A stretch of DNA of 64,000 nt from Phlebotomus papatasi (Eukaryota > Arthropoda > Insecta > Diptera > Psychodidae). The position numbers and the translations under genes are program-made. Below, in pieces: positions 1-12,315 of this stretch. Numbering within the stretch: position 1 is the stretch's first letter; every line of letters starts with the position of its first letter. The DNA is taken from NCBI RefSeq assembly GCF_024763615.1, contig NC_077223.1:99634627-99698626 (forward strand). Reading direction: 5' to 3'. The notes beneath the pieces are model-generated. The model had not been told where the DNA came from. It did not search any database and saw only the letters and a program-made list of their open reading frames with translations.

Positions 1-509
1 GAATTTGAAAATATTAGAAGAGCGTTATCTGTCTTCAAAATTATAAACTTTGCAAGCATACCGTGTATATAGACGTTTATTGGTGGTTTACAGCGCAAAA
101 CTAAATTTTTATTTAGTTCTAATGCAAGATTTTCTAATTATTATAATATTGTTTTATAACTTTCTTTTTATCTTTACTTTGTAAAACTGGAGAATAATTT
201 TAAAAATTCAAAATAAAAAAAAGCTAAATTACAGACAAATGAACAAGTTGAGATCAAAATTCACCGTTTGAGAGAATGTCCGGAAATTATCTACTACAAA
301 TAAGTAAATAAATAGACATAAAAAATAAATAAAAAGCACATAACATTTGAAATGTTGAAAAAACAAATGGAGAACAGCGCCACTCGCGGAAGAAAACACT
401 GCCCTCAAGCGGAGGAAAAAAATGCAAGTGAATTCTTCACAATTTCTTCGTTCTCTTTTTGTAGTTAAAATATTTTTAAGAAAATATAAAACAAATTAAG
501 TATAATGCT

Positions 510-951
510 TAATGCCCAACGCTTAATAACTTTTGTTTAGTAAACATTTTTTTGACATTTCAATGAGAGTGAATGAGATAGTTCTAGTCATCTCGCTTAT
601 TCTCATGGGAAATTTTGAATACATGTTTACAAACAAAAGTTATTGTGCGCTGGTCATAATGCCCAACGCACAATAATTTTGTTTTGTAAACATATATTCG
701 AAACTGCCCATAAGAGTGAGCGAGATGAGTAGATCTGGATATCACTCACTCTCATTGAAATATCAAAAACATGTTTACAAAACAAATGTTATTGTGCGTT
801 GGGCATAACGCACAATAACTTTTGTTTTTTAAACATGTTTTTGACGTTTAAATGAGAGTGAGTGAGATCTAGTTCTAGTCATCTCACTCACTCTCATAGA
901 AAGTTTCGAAAACATCTTTACAAAACAAAAGTTATTGTGCGTTGGGCATAA
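510..951. repeat. Three head-to-tail copies of a hairpin MITE (GCCCAACGCACAATAAC family)
   Basis: The copies run about 510-658, 657-806 and 806-951. Each is an inverted repeat with outer arms reading GCCCAACGCACAATAACTTT, inner arms with GTAAACATGTTTTTGA, and a centre with TGAGAGTGAGTGAGAT. The units abut or share their TTATGCCC-type ends. They have no coding capacity. The close similarity of arms and copies points to recent amplification. Confidence 0.82.
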
Positions 952-1660
952 TACATAAATCAAGATGGAAATAATGAAAAATAGTGAATTATTATGAAAA
1001 CATCGAAAATAGTAAGTAAAAGTATAAAGAAATATTTAATTTATTTTATTTTTTTAAGTTTTTTGTTTTTTTTTCAAAATTTTAGCTTTTATTAAACACA
1101 ACTTCTGAAAAGGTCATGATGCGGATGAAATTAAATTAGATAGTCAAATTCAGCTTGGCAACAAGTAATTATTTTTATAAGAAACAATTATAAAGGTATT
1201 TGGAAAAATAAGTTATTATCGCAAGTTCGGTGAATAGTGGGTCAACTCTAGTAGAACTTCTACTCTTTTGTAGAATCTATGATACTTTTTCTTGAATACT
1301 TTTTTACAGCTTTAGAGTAAAGATACAGAGAAGTATATTTTACGTTATTTTTCAAAAATAAATTTGTGGTTAGATATAGTCAAGTGTACTAATCCGGGCG
1401 CTTCGCTATTTGGATCGTTTATGACAATCCACTTAAAATAATATTTTTATTTTTATTTTCGTAATATAGTCACTACAGTACACAGAAAAAAATATTTTGT
1501 AAAAATGTTCGTAAATGTTTGTGAATTCCTATGGGGGAGTTACGAAATGTTCGTGAATCGTATAATCCACAAATAAGTTCGTAAAAGGGCAAAAAGATGA
1601 AAATGAGATGAATAAATTGAATTGAAAAAATTGAATTGAAGTTTGTACTTTTTCCACAAA

Positions 1661-1923
1661 CATTGTTCGTAACATGATCATTTGACGAACATTTTATGTA
1701 CTTTTACAAACATTTTTTCGTAAATGTCCGTAAACACACAAAAAGTGTTCGTAAAATTTTGTCATTTGTTCGTAAATGTTTGTTTTCCTGTCGAATATTT
1801 TACGAACATTTACGAACATATGACAAAATTTTACGAACATTTTTTGTGTGTTTACGAACATTTACGAACAAATTTTGTAAAAGTACAAAAAATGTTCGTC
1901 AAGTGATCATGTTACGAACAATG
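1661..1923. repeat. 263-bp near-perfect palindrome built of TTCGTAAATG words
   Basis: The arms start CATTGTTCGTAACATGATCA and its inverse and remain complementary almost to the centre near 1792. The arms are internally repetitive (GTTCGTAAATGTTTG, GTTCGTAAAATTTTG). Related words extend leftwards to about 1500. Open frames across it are chance. Confidence 0.82.
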
Positions 1924-2815
1924 CTTGAGAAAGTGATATTTTCGATAAATTTCGGTTGATTGAAAACATTTATTGTTTTTTCCTTGTGAAAAAAGTATTT
2001 TAAATCCAAAGGTTTAATTAAAAGTGAATTAGCGAAAAGGCGATCCACTTAGTGCATGCTGATTTATTTCAGTATTATCATTATTTTATAAATTTTCTTT
2101 AATATTTTTAATATTTTTTTTAAAATTATGTTTCTAAATAAAACAGTGAATAATTCCATGGATTTAGAAGAAGTAAAAAAGTATTTCATCAGTCCAAAAA
2201 CAAGCGTTTAAGTAGCACTCTACGGAAAACGATCCAGTTACCCCACCTTACTATATGTGTACCTGTAACTTTTTAAAGCGATATGAATCTGTTGTAGTAG
2301 AAAACTTATTTGTGTTAGTATTCCTAATAAAAAATTCACTGAACTAGATTTTTTTTAAATTATTTTTTTCCAATATTATTCGATCATCTAAATAAATTTC
2401 ATCCATAAATAATTTAAGCCACGCCCCTTTCCAGATTAGCGAAGTAATATTAGGTGAGATTCTTAACAATCTCACCTACTTTTGTTCTATATTTTCCATT
2501 TGATGAAAGGCGAGTAATTTATTTAATTTTTCTTAATAATTCAAAACGACTTTCAAAAATCTCTAATTCACTCTTCCAATTTAAATAAAAATCATTAACC
2601 TAAGAGATTTTCGAGGAGATTTCCTAAAAGCATTTTATTAATGTGTAAAGTGTCTGGGTGATATGCTGAGAAAAATTTGTCAGTTGGAAGAATTGTGATT
2701 GATTACGGGATAAATTCACCTTGACATTATCTCTTGAAAGTTTTATGGTGTGAATTATTCATTTCTGGGGCAATATTTGAAATTCCGAAAAGAGCAGCAA
2801 ATTGAAGTGAGATTG

Positions 2816-3790
2816 TTAGTTCATGAGACAATTCTAGGGACCATCTCGACACGGCACTTCATTAGGGCTAGTTGTCTTTTCTCACCCTTTTTTCCACTTA
2901 ACCTGTCGGAATAAATTTTGTTCAATTGGATGGGCTTTTGTCATTGGAGTGACAAAAAGATGTTGAGAAGAATATGAGCCAATTTGATCATCACGTAATT
3001 GAGCCAATTGACCTCATTAGTGCGATTAATTTTTTTTTCTTTATTGAGACTTCTGCGAAAGCTGCGTCCGTTACCGTTCCAGGGACAAAAGTGTCCGTTG
3101 CAGAAGGACCATATCGATAAATTAGTGGTTTTGTCAACTAAAGCCTATACATCTTGGGGCTCTTGTTCCTCCTTCAGGTGGATACTTGCAGGCATTATCG
3201 ATCACGCGCCTCTAAATAGTGGCCTTTTTGGGGTGGTATTTGTATTGTGTGCTCCTCAGAGTGCATAATTTAGTGAATTTTCATCTGTCCCCGGTTAATT
3301 GACACAGTAATGACAGTGATCAATTGAGGCAGAGGGATTGACATGTGTACTATGTATGTGGATCTGTGCATGAATTAAAAGGTAATTTCCACTTCAATTA
3401 CGCCCGCGGGGTGTTAAAGACAATTACAGGGGTCGTACTTCAACAGTATACCATCTTACCAACTATTAATTTATGGCACCATCATTTCACTTCACAATTT
3501 ATTTTGCCAAGAGACAATTTTTAATGCTCAAAGAGCCTCTCCCAATAAAAACAATTATGCTGTTTATTTTTCATAATCGTGCACTCGACAGTATCTCTTT
3601 CGCTCACGCCGTGATGCCCCATCATCGGGCATGGGCTAAGGGTACAAAAATTGCCGTGGACGTCATCAAAACAGGTGCATGCAGGTGTCTCAATGGCCCA
3701 GACAATTGATGGATATGTCGATGGAAAGACGTATCCCATATCTAACAAGAAATGTTTGCTAGATATGCGGGCTCTTTGAATTTTCTGTGC
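2816..3790. other. Balanced-composition island, no gene recognised
   Basis: Repeat-free sequence of visibly higher G+C than its surroundings, with chance open frames on both strands (61-89 codons). No protein family is recognisable. Candidate cis-regulatory or otherwise constrained DNA. Confidence 0.4.
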
Positions 3791-4153
3791 TGGATATCCC
3801 TAAGGCACAATTTGATCTACTTTGCACCTTCTTCAGAACTGAATCTTCTTCTCCAATTGGCGTTCCATAAATGAGCCAATTCACTTTTTTGCGATAATTG
3901 ATTTTACTGTCTCAACTCTTATCTCATATTGCCATCTCGTCTCTCAGCCTTGTTCAGTGCCTCAGATCAAAATTATAAAATTTATTCAATTAAAAACGTT
4001 ACAAGTCGATGAGGCATTCTCTGCGTTCGGAAGAAAGAATTTGTAACCAAAGTGGGGCAGTTTCACGTATAAATGACTTTAGATTATACATGATCTTTGG
4101 ATTATCAATTTAATATCTTTGAAATGTATAAATTAAGATAGCTCATACAATTA

Positions 4154-4337
4154 GGGTAAGTGTGCCAAATTCCGGCCAGCTTGCAATTTCGGCCACTTTT
4201 TTTTGTTCCTCGAATTTCCATAAACTTTTAGATTTTACGTACTCTAGAGATTATACAATGCAAAAGAATGACAAAAAATGTAGCTTCGACAAACGAGATG
4301 ACATGAAAAAGATATTGGAAGAATTCCCGAAGGTCAA
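4154..4337. mobile_element. Truncated GGGTAAGTGTGCC-family MITE
   Basis: The left end and first 180 bp match the full copy beginning 4447. The copy stops after GAATTCCCGAAGGTCAAG, where a different repeat-associated stretch (4346-4446) begins. TA precedes the end. Confidence 0.8.
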
Positions 4338-4345
4338 GATTGTCT

Positions 4346-4446
4346 AATGGACAATAGTTCCAAATTAAGGAAAATACTCTAATGTCCATGATAAGAGCTT
4401 TCTAGGGAAAAAGAACGCGAAAATATGGAGTAATTGTTTAAATATA
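4346..4446. repeat. 100-bp flank shared with the 21-kb copy
   Basis: The stretch beginning TAATGGACAATAGTTCC and ending GGAGTAATTGTTTAAATA is repeated at 21038-21136, in both cases immediately left of a GGGTAAGTGT MITE. The MITE either inserted into an older repeat that was later copied, or this is a longer subfamily. Confidence 0.75.
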
Positions 4447-4859
4447 GGGTAAGTGTACCAAATTTCGGCCAGCTTGCAATTCCGGCCACGTTTTTGACTC
4501 CTCGTATTTCCATAAATTTTTAGTTTTCGCATACTTTAGAGATTATAAAATGCAAAAAATGACAAATGTGGCTTCGATATACAAGAAGACGTGAAAAAGA
4601 CATTGCAGAATTCCCGAAGGACAAGGAACTAAGGTGGCCGAAATAGGGCACCAAAGCTATGTCTATATTTTTATTCATTTTAAAATGTATTGAGAATAAT
4701 TTTAGAGTAAATAAAGACGGTAAACTCTTTACAATGTTCCAAGCAACACTCTTACAAAAGAAAGAATAAAAAAAATCAATTTGTATTAAAAATATTACAT
4801 TTCAAACTTGAGACTTTGGATCTTGCATGCAACTATGCCGAAATTTGGCACACTTACCC
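4447..4859. mobile_element. GGGTAAGTGTGCC-family MITE, full copy
   Basis: A 413-bp element with TA on both sides. The left end is GGGTAAGTGTACCAAATTTC and the right end is the inverse of GGGTAAGTGTGCCAAATTTC. The short inverted repeats fit a Tc1/mariner-type MITE. Confidence 0.85.
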
Positions 4860-5115
4860 TAGATCGTACATATTTCGAAGAAAGAGTTCTGCAAGAATTT
4901 TATACTGTGCAAAACTACCCACTACACTCTATACTTACAGAGCTTAGAGAGTATTAGTTTATTGTAAGGTTATTAAACAAAAGTCTTACTCACTTATACA
5001 GACTCTTAATGTTGTATCAAACACAAAAAAGCTTATGGAAAATGAATTACAAATTTGTTTAAATACTTCTTCATTTATTTTTAATTCACCGAAATTAAAT
5101 TCATGCAGAGTTAAT

Positions 5116-5143
5116 GTTTTAGTACACATGTACGTACTAAAAC
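5116..5143. repeat. Copy of the dispersed TTTAGTAC palindrome
   Basis: Perfect 10-bp arms GTTTTAGTAC / GTACTAAAAC surround ACATGTAC. This is the cleanest member of a dispersed palindrome family with copies near 5839, 20397, 21983, 27469, 27571, 28238, 56161, 56693, 58350, 58627 and 58768. Confidence 0.6.
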
Positions 5144-5467
5144 AATCCACCAAACACTAACTTTTTAATCCAGTCAGTTGAATTATTTAAAAACCTTTAA
5201 AATAATTGATTTATAGATTTGAAAATAAATTAGAACATGTGCTAAACTAAAGAATTATAGAAGTGTGTCATTTTTGCGATATTAGTGTAGTTTTTCTTAT
5301 TTAAAAATGTGTTTTAAAGTATATTGGACCGTGGTCCTAGCTAGTTCTCACTCACAAATCGATATTGTTTACTTTAATGTAACTGATTACTGCAAAAATT
5401 ATCTCCTTCATTTTATGACTTCTTATTATTTATTACACATTAATAAATTAGAGAAATCTCTCAAATA

Positions 5468-5698
5468 GGGTAAAGTGATACAATTTAGAAAAAGTGTTAC
5501 AAGTTGGACAATTCGCCGGTACAAGTTGGACAGGGATTTTTTCTTGATAATTATAGTACTAAATTTGTTTTAAGCACAAGGAACCAAATTATAAAACCAA
5601 AGCATTAAAAATATGCAAATAAAAATGAAGTACTAAATTTAGCAAGAAGAAAAGCTCTGTCCAGCTTGTAGAATTGTCCAACTTATGCCACTTTACCC
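5468..5698. mobile_element. GGGTAAAGTGATACAA-family MITE, copy 1
   Basis: A 231-bp element with TA flanks. The left end is GGGTAAAGTGATACAATTTA and the right end is the inverse (CACTTTACCC). The interior repeats the words ACAAGTTGGACA and TCCAACTT in inverted order, so the whole element can fold. Confidence 0.85.
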
Positions 5699-5968
5699 TA
5701 CCCCAATGATTAATCAAAAATGCAATGCTTTAATTTAGCACATGTTCTAATTTGATTTCAAATATATAATTCAATTATTTGAAAGCTTTTTTGAATAATT
5801 CAATTGGGTGATTTAAAAATTATTTTTAGTAAAAATTATTTTAGTACGTGCATGTACTGAACTATTAGCACTGTAAAAATTTTATTTCAATAAATTAAAG
5901 AAAGAATAACTTAAAAACTTCAATGTAACTTACAAACTAAAAAACATTTATTGCAGAATTGTTGAGTC

Positions 5969-6120
5969 TATATTTCTTCGGTTGCCTCAGCAACTGTGCT
6001 AACTGCATCTGCTTTGTATCTGCATTCATTGAAAATGCCGCGCAGCGATGCATTGCTTACAACGAATGCTGACACAAAGCAAATGCAGTTAGCACAGTTG
6101 CTGAGGCAACCGACGATATA
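5969..6120. mobile_element. Hairpin MITE, TATATCGTCGGTTG family, copy 1
   Basis: Two arms of about 70 bp pair almost perfectly, with CGGTTGCCTCAGCAACTGTG and GCTAACTGCAT in the left arm and their inverses on the right. The ends read TATAT..CGGTTG. Related hairpins lie at 6756-6862, 16584-16732 and 47686-47765. Confidence 0.8.
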
Positions 6121-6755
6121 GCCTAGAAAATTTACACGGAGAAAGCCCGTGCTGACGAAGGCTCTTTTAAGCCAACGGTACTAGTCATTTTTTAGCTGGG
6201 GTGGTAATTCTGAGGGGTGCTATAACGGCGGCTAACCTAAATTTACGATATCAATATAGTTCCGTAAGTATAAAGAAAATTAGAAAATTTAAAATAGTCT
6301 TAAGATTAGGAAAGCTGAAATAAGGAAATTTTGTTATTAGAATATGTATGTGCTAAACTATGTTATAAATAAACCAAAAGAATAATAATATAAAATAAAC
6401 CGAATAATAAAAAAACTACTTTAAAAAAATTGAATAGACTATTGAATAAAATCAAAAACGTTAATTGTATGCTGCAATAAGTATCGTACGATCTTGTTAA
6501 GTCATTTTTTTTTAATATTGTGTTGATAAAAACTAAATTAACAAGTATTACATTTAATACTTAATTAAAAATATATTGAGACAAAAAAAGCTGCTGAAGA
6601 GGATAAACTTTTAGTGCACAAATGTCACTAAAAAACTCATTTTAAACCGTTTTTAAGGTTGTGCTTTTATTGAAAATAAAAAAAAAATGTATTATGCAAT
6701 TGAAATCTTGAGATATAAATACAATTTCAGAACTTAAACATGTATGATAAATTTT

Positions 6756-6862
6756 TATATCGTCGATTGCATCGATTGTTGTTATATATGCATTTTTTAT
6801 GTATCAGCATTCCCCGTTGTACTAAATGCAGATACGACAACAGTAGATTCAACCGACGATAT
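6756..6862. mobile_element. Hairpin MITE, TATATCGTCGGTTG family, copy 2
   Basis: This diverged copy keeps ends TATATCGTCGATTG and CAACCGACGATATA and a middle arm with GTTGT..TAT..GCAT. The intervening AT-rich sequence is shorter than in copy 1. Confidence 0.68.
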
Positions 6863-6956
6863 AATGATTTAGTTCAAACAATTTTTTTTATACCCCACCC
6901 ATCCCTCTCTATATCCAGGTCTCAGATCCTAGGCCTATCATAACCGAAAACCTTAC

Positions 6957-7205
6957 ATCGATCCCTCAGAATATAATCCGAACAACTCGATTTTTGCAAA
7001 ATTCGTTTTTTTTGCTTTTCGGGTACTACTTGACACCCTTTACTTTCCCCGTGAATATTATACCGAGAAGTTAATTATTCCCAAAGTTATATGGGTTCCA
7101 AATCTTAAAAATCCTATGATCAGCATGTAAAATCTCAGCTTTAAATCGCTCTCCTGAAAAGTTGTCCATTCGCGAGTTGTTCGGTTTATATTCTGAGGGA
7201 TCGAC
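6957..7205. mobile_element. Short TIR element with TCGATCCCTCAGAATATAAT ends
   Basis: Inverted repeats of about 30 bp (TCGATCCCTCAGAATATAAT then CCGAACAACTCG, and the inverse at the right) bound a 190-bp AT-rich interior. I could not assign a target duplication or superfamily. Confidence 0.7.
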
Positions 7206-7539
7206 ATGATGAAACAACTGTCACTACCTCACAATCACTTAAATAAAAATAAATAAATAAATAACATTTATCTGCAGTTCAAACATGTACTAAATTTTTA
7301 TACTAAAATATTACTTGACTGGAAACTGTACGCAATTTTTTTTGAAGTGTATAGACATTCGTAAGAACAATAATACGTTATTGATCTTATATTTAAACTA
7401 AATTTAATACGTCTATAAAAAAAAAATAAAGCGTAATACACAATATAAAATTATCGTAAGTGGAAGAATACAAGAAAAAGCAATAAGCGTTATTTAATGG
7501 AACAGTGTAATACTGTTTCACTGTATAAATTAAGAAGAA

Positions 7540-8445
7540 GGGTGGATTAACCACTTATCGCCATATTTAGGAAAAAGAGGAATTAATTTTATTATAACTT
7601 TTGCACTCTTATTACAAGATTACTCAAATTTGACACAAAACTACTTAGATGTATTGACTCTAGATTCGTGAAAACAATAGTCCTAGAATTTAACGCTGGA
7701 ATACTTAAAAAACTAATTTTTATTAACAATGCAAAAATAACTACTTCATCGCCACTTTTCACCGCATTTCGCCAGTTTTGTAACCACTTCTCGCCACCCA
7801 CTTGAAAAGGTCCAAACTCGATTATTTTAGGCAATGTTATAAAAAGGATACATTCAATTTTTCTCGTGATCGCCTTATTATTACTAACTTTAAACGTTTT
7901 CCTTCACTTTTATTTGAGAAATCAAATTATAAGTCTATTGCAAAAAGTAAACAATGCAGATTTGACAACTGAGAATCTACGAAGTGAAGTTAGCGTCGCC
8001 TATTAAAAATAGATGGCGACAGGTGGGAAAATCAATTCCAGAAGATAACCACTTTTTCGCCATGCCTCATTGTTATATAAAAATAATACAAAATGAAATA
8101 TTAATTAACTAAATACAAACTTTATGTATTCCACAAGTGCAATTAAATATTCAATAAACAAATTATTTATCTAAACAGGTATTTTTTGCTTGATGAAAAT
8201 TTGATGACACTTAGTATATTTGGTAAGAAATATTGGATTCGATGCACTTGCTTAAAATATTACTCTAAAAATGCTCAAGATCGTAAATCCAAAAAGAATA
8301 ATAAATATTTTTCGACTCTATATACATAGCAGCAGTAAAAATACAAAGATCTTTGTGGCTCATTTGTTTCACAAATCGCGAAAAATAGCGATTTCAATAT
8401 AAGTGGCGAGAAGTAGGGCACTGGCGAGAAGTGGTGATTCCACCC
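7540..8445. mobile_element. TIR element with GGGTGGAATCACCACTTCTC ends
   Basis: The left end is GGGTGGATTAACCACTTATC and the right end is the inverse of GGGTGGAATCACCACTTCTC. Additional CGCCACTT words lie inside both ends (about 7750-7800 and 8400). TA follows the right end but the left TA is lost. The 906-bp interior has no recognisable transposase. Confidence 0.68.
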
Positions 8446-8499
8446 TAATGATCGATATGCGAAGTCCAAAATACTGACTCTCAAAATTTTCGAATTTAA

Positions 8500-9720
8500 A
8501 CTGATCACTTTAAATAAATGTTCACAACTCAATAAGCCAATACATCAATTTTCTCAATAGACCAAAATGCCTAATTCACTATTTCACCTGCCTTAAATCC
8601 AATTATGGAGGAACATGAGCCTTTTCCTCTTCATCCCACCACCAATTTCACCTTTGTCGAGGGGTTCAGTTCTGAGAGTGAGAAATGACCAGCAATGAAG
8701 CACTCCAAAAGGTGAAGATTTTCGGTCATCCCGGAAAAAGCAATTAAGAGGAACACCAAAAGATATCTCGGATAACAAATTTCTTGCTTGGGGACAGTTA
8801 GACTAATTTTGGTGAATCCTCCAAGATTCCACAATTCACCTGACAATAATTGTGCAAATTTGTCACAGAAAATTTGTGTGCACTTCTTCGACATAAAGGG
8901 TTAATTTGCTGCATGAATAATTCACTTCCTTGTTGGCAAGTTCACAAAACATTTCTGGCACATGGGTAATAATTTTCTTAATAAGAAAATTTTATAACAA
9001 AATAAGTTCATTCACCCGCAAAAAGTCACGTGCAATTTCATATTAAGCCCCCTCTGCTTCTATTAAAAATAATTCACTCTTTCTCTTGGAAGCAAAAACT
9101 CGTGCCTGTAATTTTAATAATTGTTAAATCCCCTCCCGACATTGTCGTGAAAGGTGCCTTTCTAATTATCATCCTTTTTTGCGTGGGAGGATACATTCCT
9201 GCGGGATTATCTTAAGGAATCACATATGTGTGGTTTTTCGTTGGGAAGATGGAAAATGCGGAGTTGAGTGAAAACATCCATATATTTCTTACCCCTTTTT
9301 TCGCGAACTAAAATGATGGGTGTTAGTATTTAAAGGATGGTGGAGTCTGCTATAAATCTCATTCTCATCCTTCAACCTCAAAAAAGGAGCATCATGAACA
9401 CCCACAACAAAATGTTTCGAGGTATTTTCCACTCCCCCATGACTCACATATTACTTGATGATGCTGCGAGAGCTTTCGAGTACTGAGAAGGTGTGATTTG
9501 GTGAGGGTGAAAACCACCCCAAACAGTCGTAAAGTGTAACCATATCCCATCCATTGTGATGGGTGACATTTCCATTGAGATGCCACTTCATTTGCGCTAG
9601 AAGAGAGGGTGCTTCATCTGCCAGATGGGATGAGATTTAGCGGCTCTATCACCTCCTTTCGAGATCAAAATTTGAGGTGAAGCATGTGAATTTCACGAGG
9701 AAATTGTGCAGCTAACATAA
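8500..9720. other. Balanced-composition island, no gene recognised
   Basis: Complex, mostly non-repetitive sequence directly after a TIR element. Short open frames overlap on both strands and none resembles a known protein. Candidate regulatory DNA. Confidence 0.4.
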
Positions 9721-9819
9721 GTCTTGTTATGGTATATTTTGCAGAAATTCTTTGAATTAACGTTGTAAAAGAGTTTTTTTTAATCAGTTGCGTTGTGTTT
9801 AACATTTGAGTCCCTTTAA

Positions 9820-10834
9820 CCCTTTAAGGACGATTGGAACACCGGTGTCCCATAAAGAAAATAATTTTTCCTGACTACCTTAAGTTAATTTTTTCTTATA
9901 TCTGTACATAATTGTAAAGTAGAAGGTTGAAGGAAACTAGAATATTTTTTGCATGTCTCTAGCTATTTGCTATATAGTAAATATTTAAGCCTAAAAATGA
10001 TGATTTTTTAAATTCTCATATTGAAAAATTATTTTAATTATTTTTTATTTTTCCAATTTTTTTTAAGCAAAACTCTTTCTGCAATAAAAACTGCAATACT
10101 CATACGTAATATTTTTCATTAAAGCGAAAAATATTATTCATTGGTATTGTCAGAAAAATTACTTAAATTTTTGAGCTATTTATGTCCCTATCGTTCATAG
10201 AAGCACAAAATACACCGAATCAGACTCTGTTACGGCGTTATCACACTTGCACATTAAAATTTTAATGTGATTCACATTAATTGTCACTTGTGAGCATCCA
10301 AATATGTTATTTGTGTCTTTGAGTCACTTAATATTTGGGGTTTTTCTATTTATTGATAAAGAAGTGGACTTGGTCTGCAAAAATAAGTTTAAATTTACCT
10401 AAAGCTTAAATATTTTTCACATTAAAAAATTAAAGAGAAAATCGCATTAATTTTTCGCATTAATGCTATAAATCAATTTATATCAAATTTTGCGGGCCAA
10501 ATCTACCTTTTTATCAACAAATAGATCAAATTTTGAATATAAAATGATTCAAACACACAAATTACACATTTGGACTCTCACCAGCAACAATTAATGTGAA
10601 TCATATTAAAATTTCAATGTGGCAAGTGTGATAACACAGTTAGACTTTCCAAGGTGAGATGTAATACTTATCATTGATTATGCTTCTCAGTTTAATTTTT
10701 ATTGTTGATTTTCAGTCCGCAAAAAATGTCTCGTCGTTAAAGCGTTAAGGACGAGATGTTATGTTTTGCTTTTAAAAAATCAGAAAATTTGTTTTTTCTG
10801 ACCCCCAATTTTTGACCTTTCCGTCCTTAAAGGG
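9820..10834. mobile_element. piggyBac-like MITE (TTAA-flanked), with nested insertion
   Basis: Perfect 13-bp ends, CCCTTTAAGGACG and its inverse, are bounded by TTAA (9816-9819 and 10835-10838), which is the piggyBac pattern. The part from 9820 to 10744 matches the 47-kb copy in opposite orientation, once a 407-bp Harbinger-like insertion (10233-10639) is removed. At 10744 there is a second possible right end (CGTCGTTAAAGCG followed by TTAA), so the last 90 bp may be an extra tandem end. No transposase is present. Confidence 0.78.
10233..10639. mobile_element. Harbinger-like MITE inside the piggyBac-like MITE
   Basis: Long inverted repeats start CGGCGTTATCACACTTG and CTGTGTTATCACACTTG, followed in both arms by CACATTAA-type words. 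It is flanked by TTA on both sides (10230-10232 and 10640-10642). The 47-kb piggyBac-like copy shows the uninterrupted site (CTGTTGG against CTGTTA...TTAGAC here). A 3-bp TTA duplication suggests PIF/Harbinger. A second copy lies at 17635-18040. Confidence 0.8.
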
Positions 10835-10993
10835 TTAATGCAATCCTTGGATGAGTTGTTTTCAACTATTCAGTTCATTTCAAATTTATTTCATTCAGCT
10901 CCGCTGCGTCTGCCGCCAACTTCGCCGCTGATCTCTCCAGGAAAACGACAAAAGTAACTGAAAATTATATAAATTGCACACAAAATTTGAATA

Positions 10994-11889
10994 GGGGAGA
11001 CTAGGGCAAAAAGTCATAAATCGAAAAATTCAAAATTCAATATCTTCCAAGGTAGAAAAAGATAGCGGCTCAAATTTTTTTCTATAGATAGCCTACATAG
11101 ATCTTCTTCAATGTCGTAAGTTTCTTAGAATTCGAACAAGGAATTTAGAAAATAAAAAATATCGAAATTTTTAGCCCTATTTTCGAAATATTTTCCTTGA
11201 AGAAGATAACAATTATTATCTACTTATTTTCCACAATTGATGTATACTGGTGAATATTTTCTAAATAATTTGGATATTTTGAATACGAATCCGCTATCTG
11301 TTTTAAAATTTCACAAAAGTTCTTTTCTTCAGAAATCCTTTTATTAAAAATGGCCACTTGGGGTAAAAAGTAACAAAAAGTGAATCAATTTCTGATGTCT
11401 CACGGCGAAAAGAAACGTCATTACCATGTCTCGCCGCTTATTATTTGCATTCGTCAAACGATTTGCAGTCTTTTGTGTATTTTTTTCTAAAATAGCTTGA
11501 AAAGCGCTTTTATTGTTTTCTCACTTTTCTCGCAGAGAAAAAGGTGTTTTACAAAGGTGTAGATGAATAAATTTTCTATGAAAATATGTCCTTTCGGTAT
11601 TTTTTCAATTTTCAAATTTCCGGAATCCCCTATATAAAACAAATCAAAATATGATAATACCCAATGTCTGTTACTATTTGCACCAATATTTTTGAGAATT
11701 TTCACTAATTTAGCTTTTATAAATTGGCTCGATAAACGTATTTCCTTACAAAATAGAGGAATATTACTTTCAGAAAGTTGTAGAGCGGTAAATTTCCTAT
11801 AAAACTGCGCTAATTAGAAATTTCTGGAGCATTCGAGTACTTTGTAAAAAAAAAATATCCGTTTTGTGACTTTTTGCCCCAGTCTCCCC
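10994..11889. mobile_element. TA-flanked element with GGGGAGACTAGGGCAAAAAG ends, copy 1
   Basis: The ends are GGGGAGACTAGGGCAAAAAG and the inverse of GGGGAGACTGGGGCAAAAAG, each next to TA. The interior matches 16139-17135 over most of its length (for example CACGGCGAAAAGAAACGTCA). It is non-coding and about 0.9 kb long. Confidence 0.82.
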
Positions 11890-12315
11890 TAGGATTTTTA
11901 AAAATACGAAAATGCATAAATTTAGCTCAAGAAGTAAAGCAAAGATCACAAATCAACAAAGTTTAACGTTTCTGATATTTTCGAAAAAATATTTGCCGTA
12001 CACTTTTAATTAAAACAAAAAAAAACGAGATAACAAATAAGAGAGCAATTAAAAATGAGTGAAAAGTTCGCTATGCGATATTTACAAGAAACAAAAAAAT
12101 ATCTCTTAGTTCGAGAAGAAAACAGATGCAACAGTGGCAACTGTGCCCTTACGTATCGATTTTATAATATAATATATAGGGGAAAGTGCTCTCCCTTCGA
12201 ACGATCATGCCTTCGAATAATGTGAATTTCTTTTGTTTTTCCTAAGAGATTTACACTAAATTATCACGGATTTATCAACAATTGATGAGACAAACTAATA
12301 TTTAATAGAAATGTA

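Noticed and set aside
1696..1959. Open frames of 60 and 87 codons
   Set aside because: They lie entirely in the 263-bp palindrome and its repeat words; the protein would be a repeat translation.
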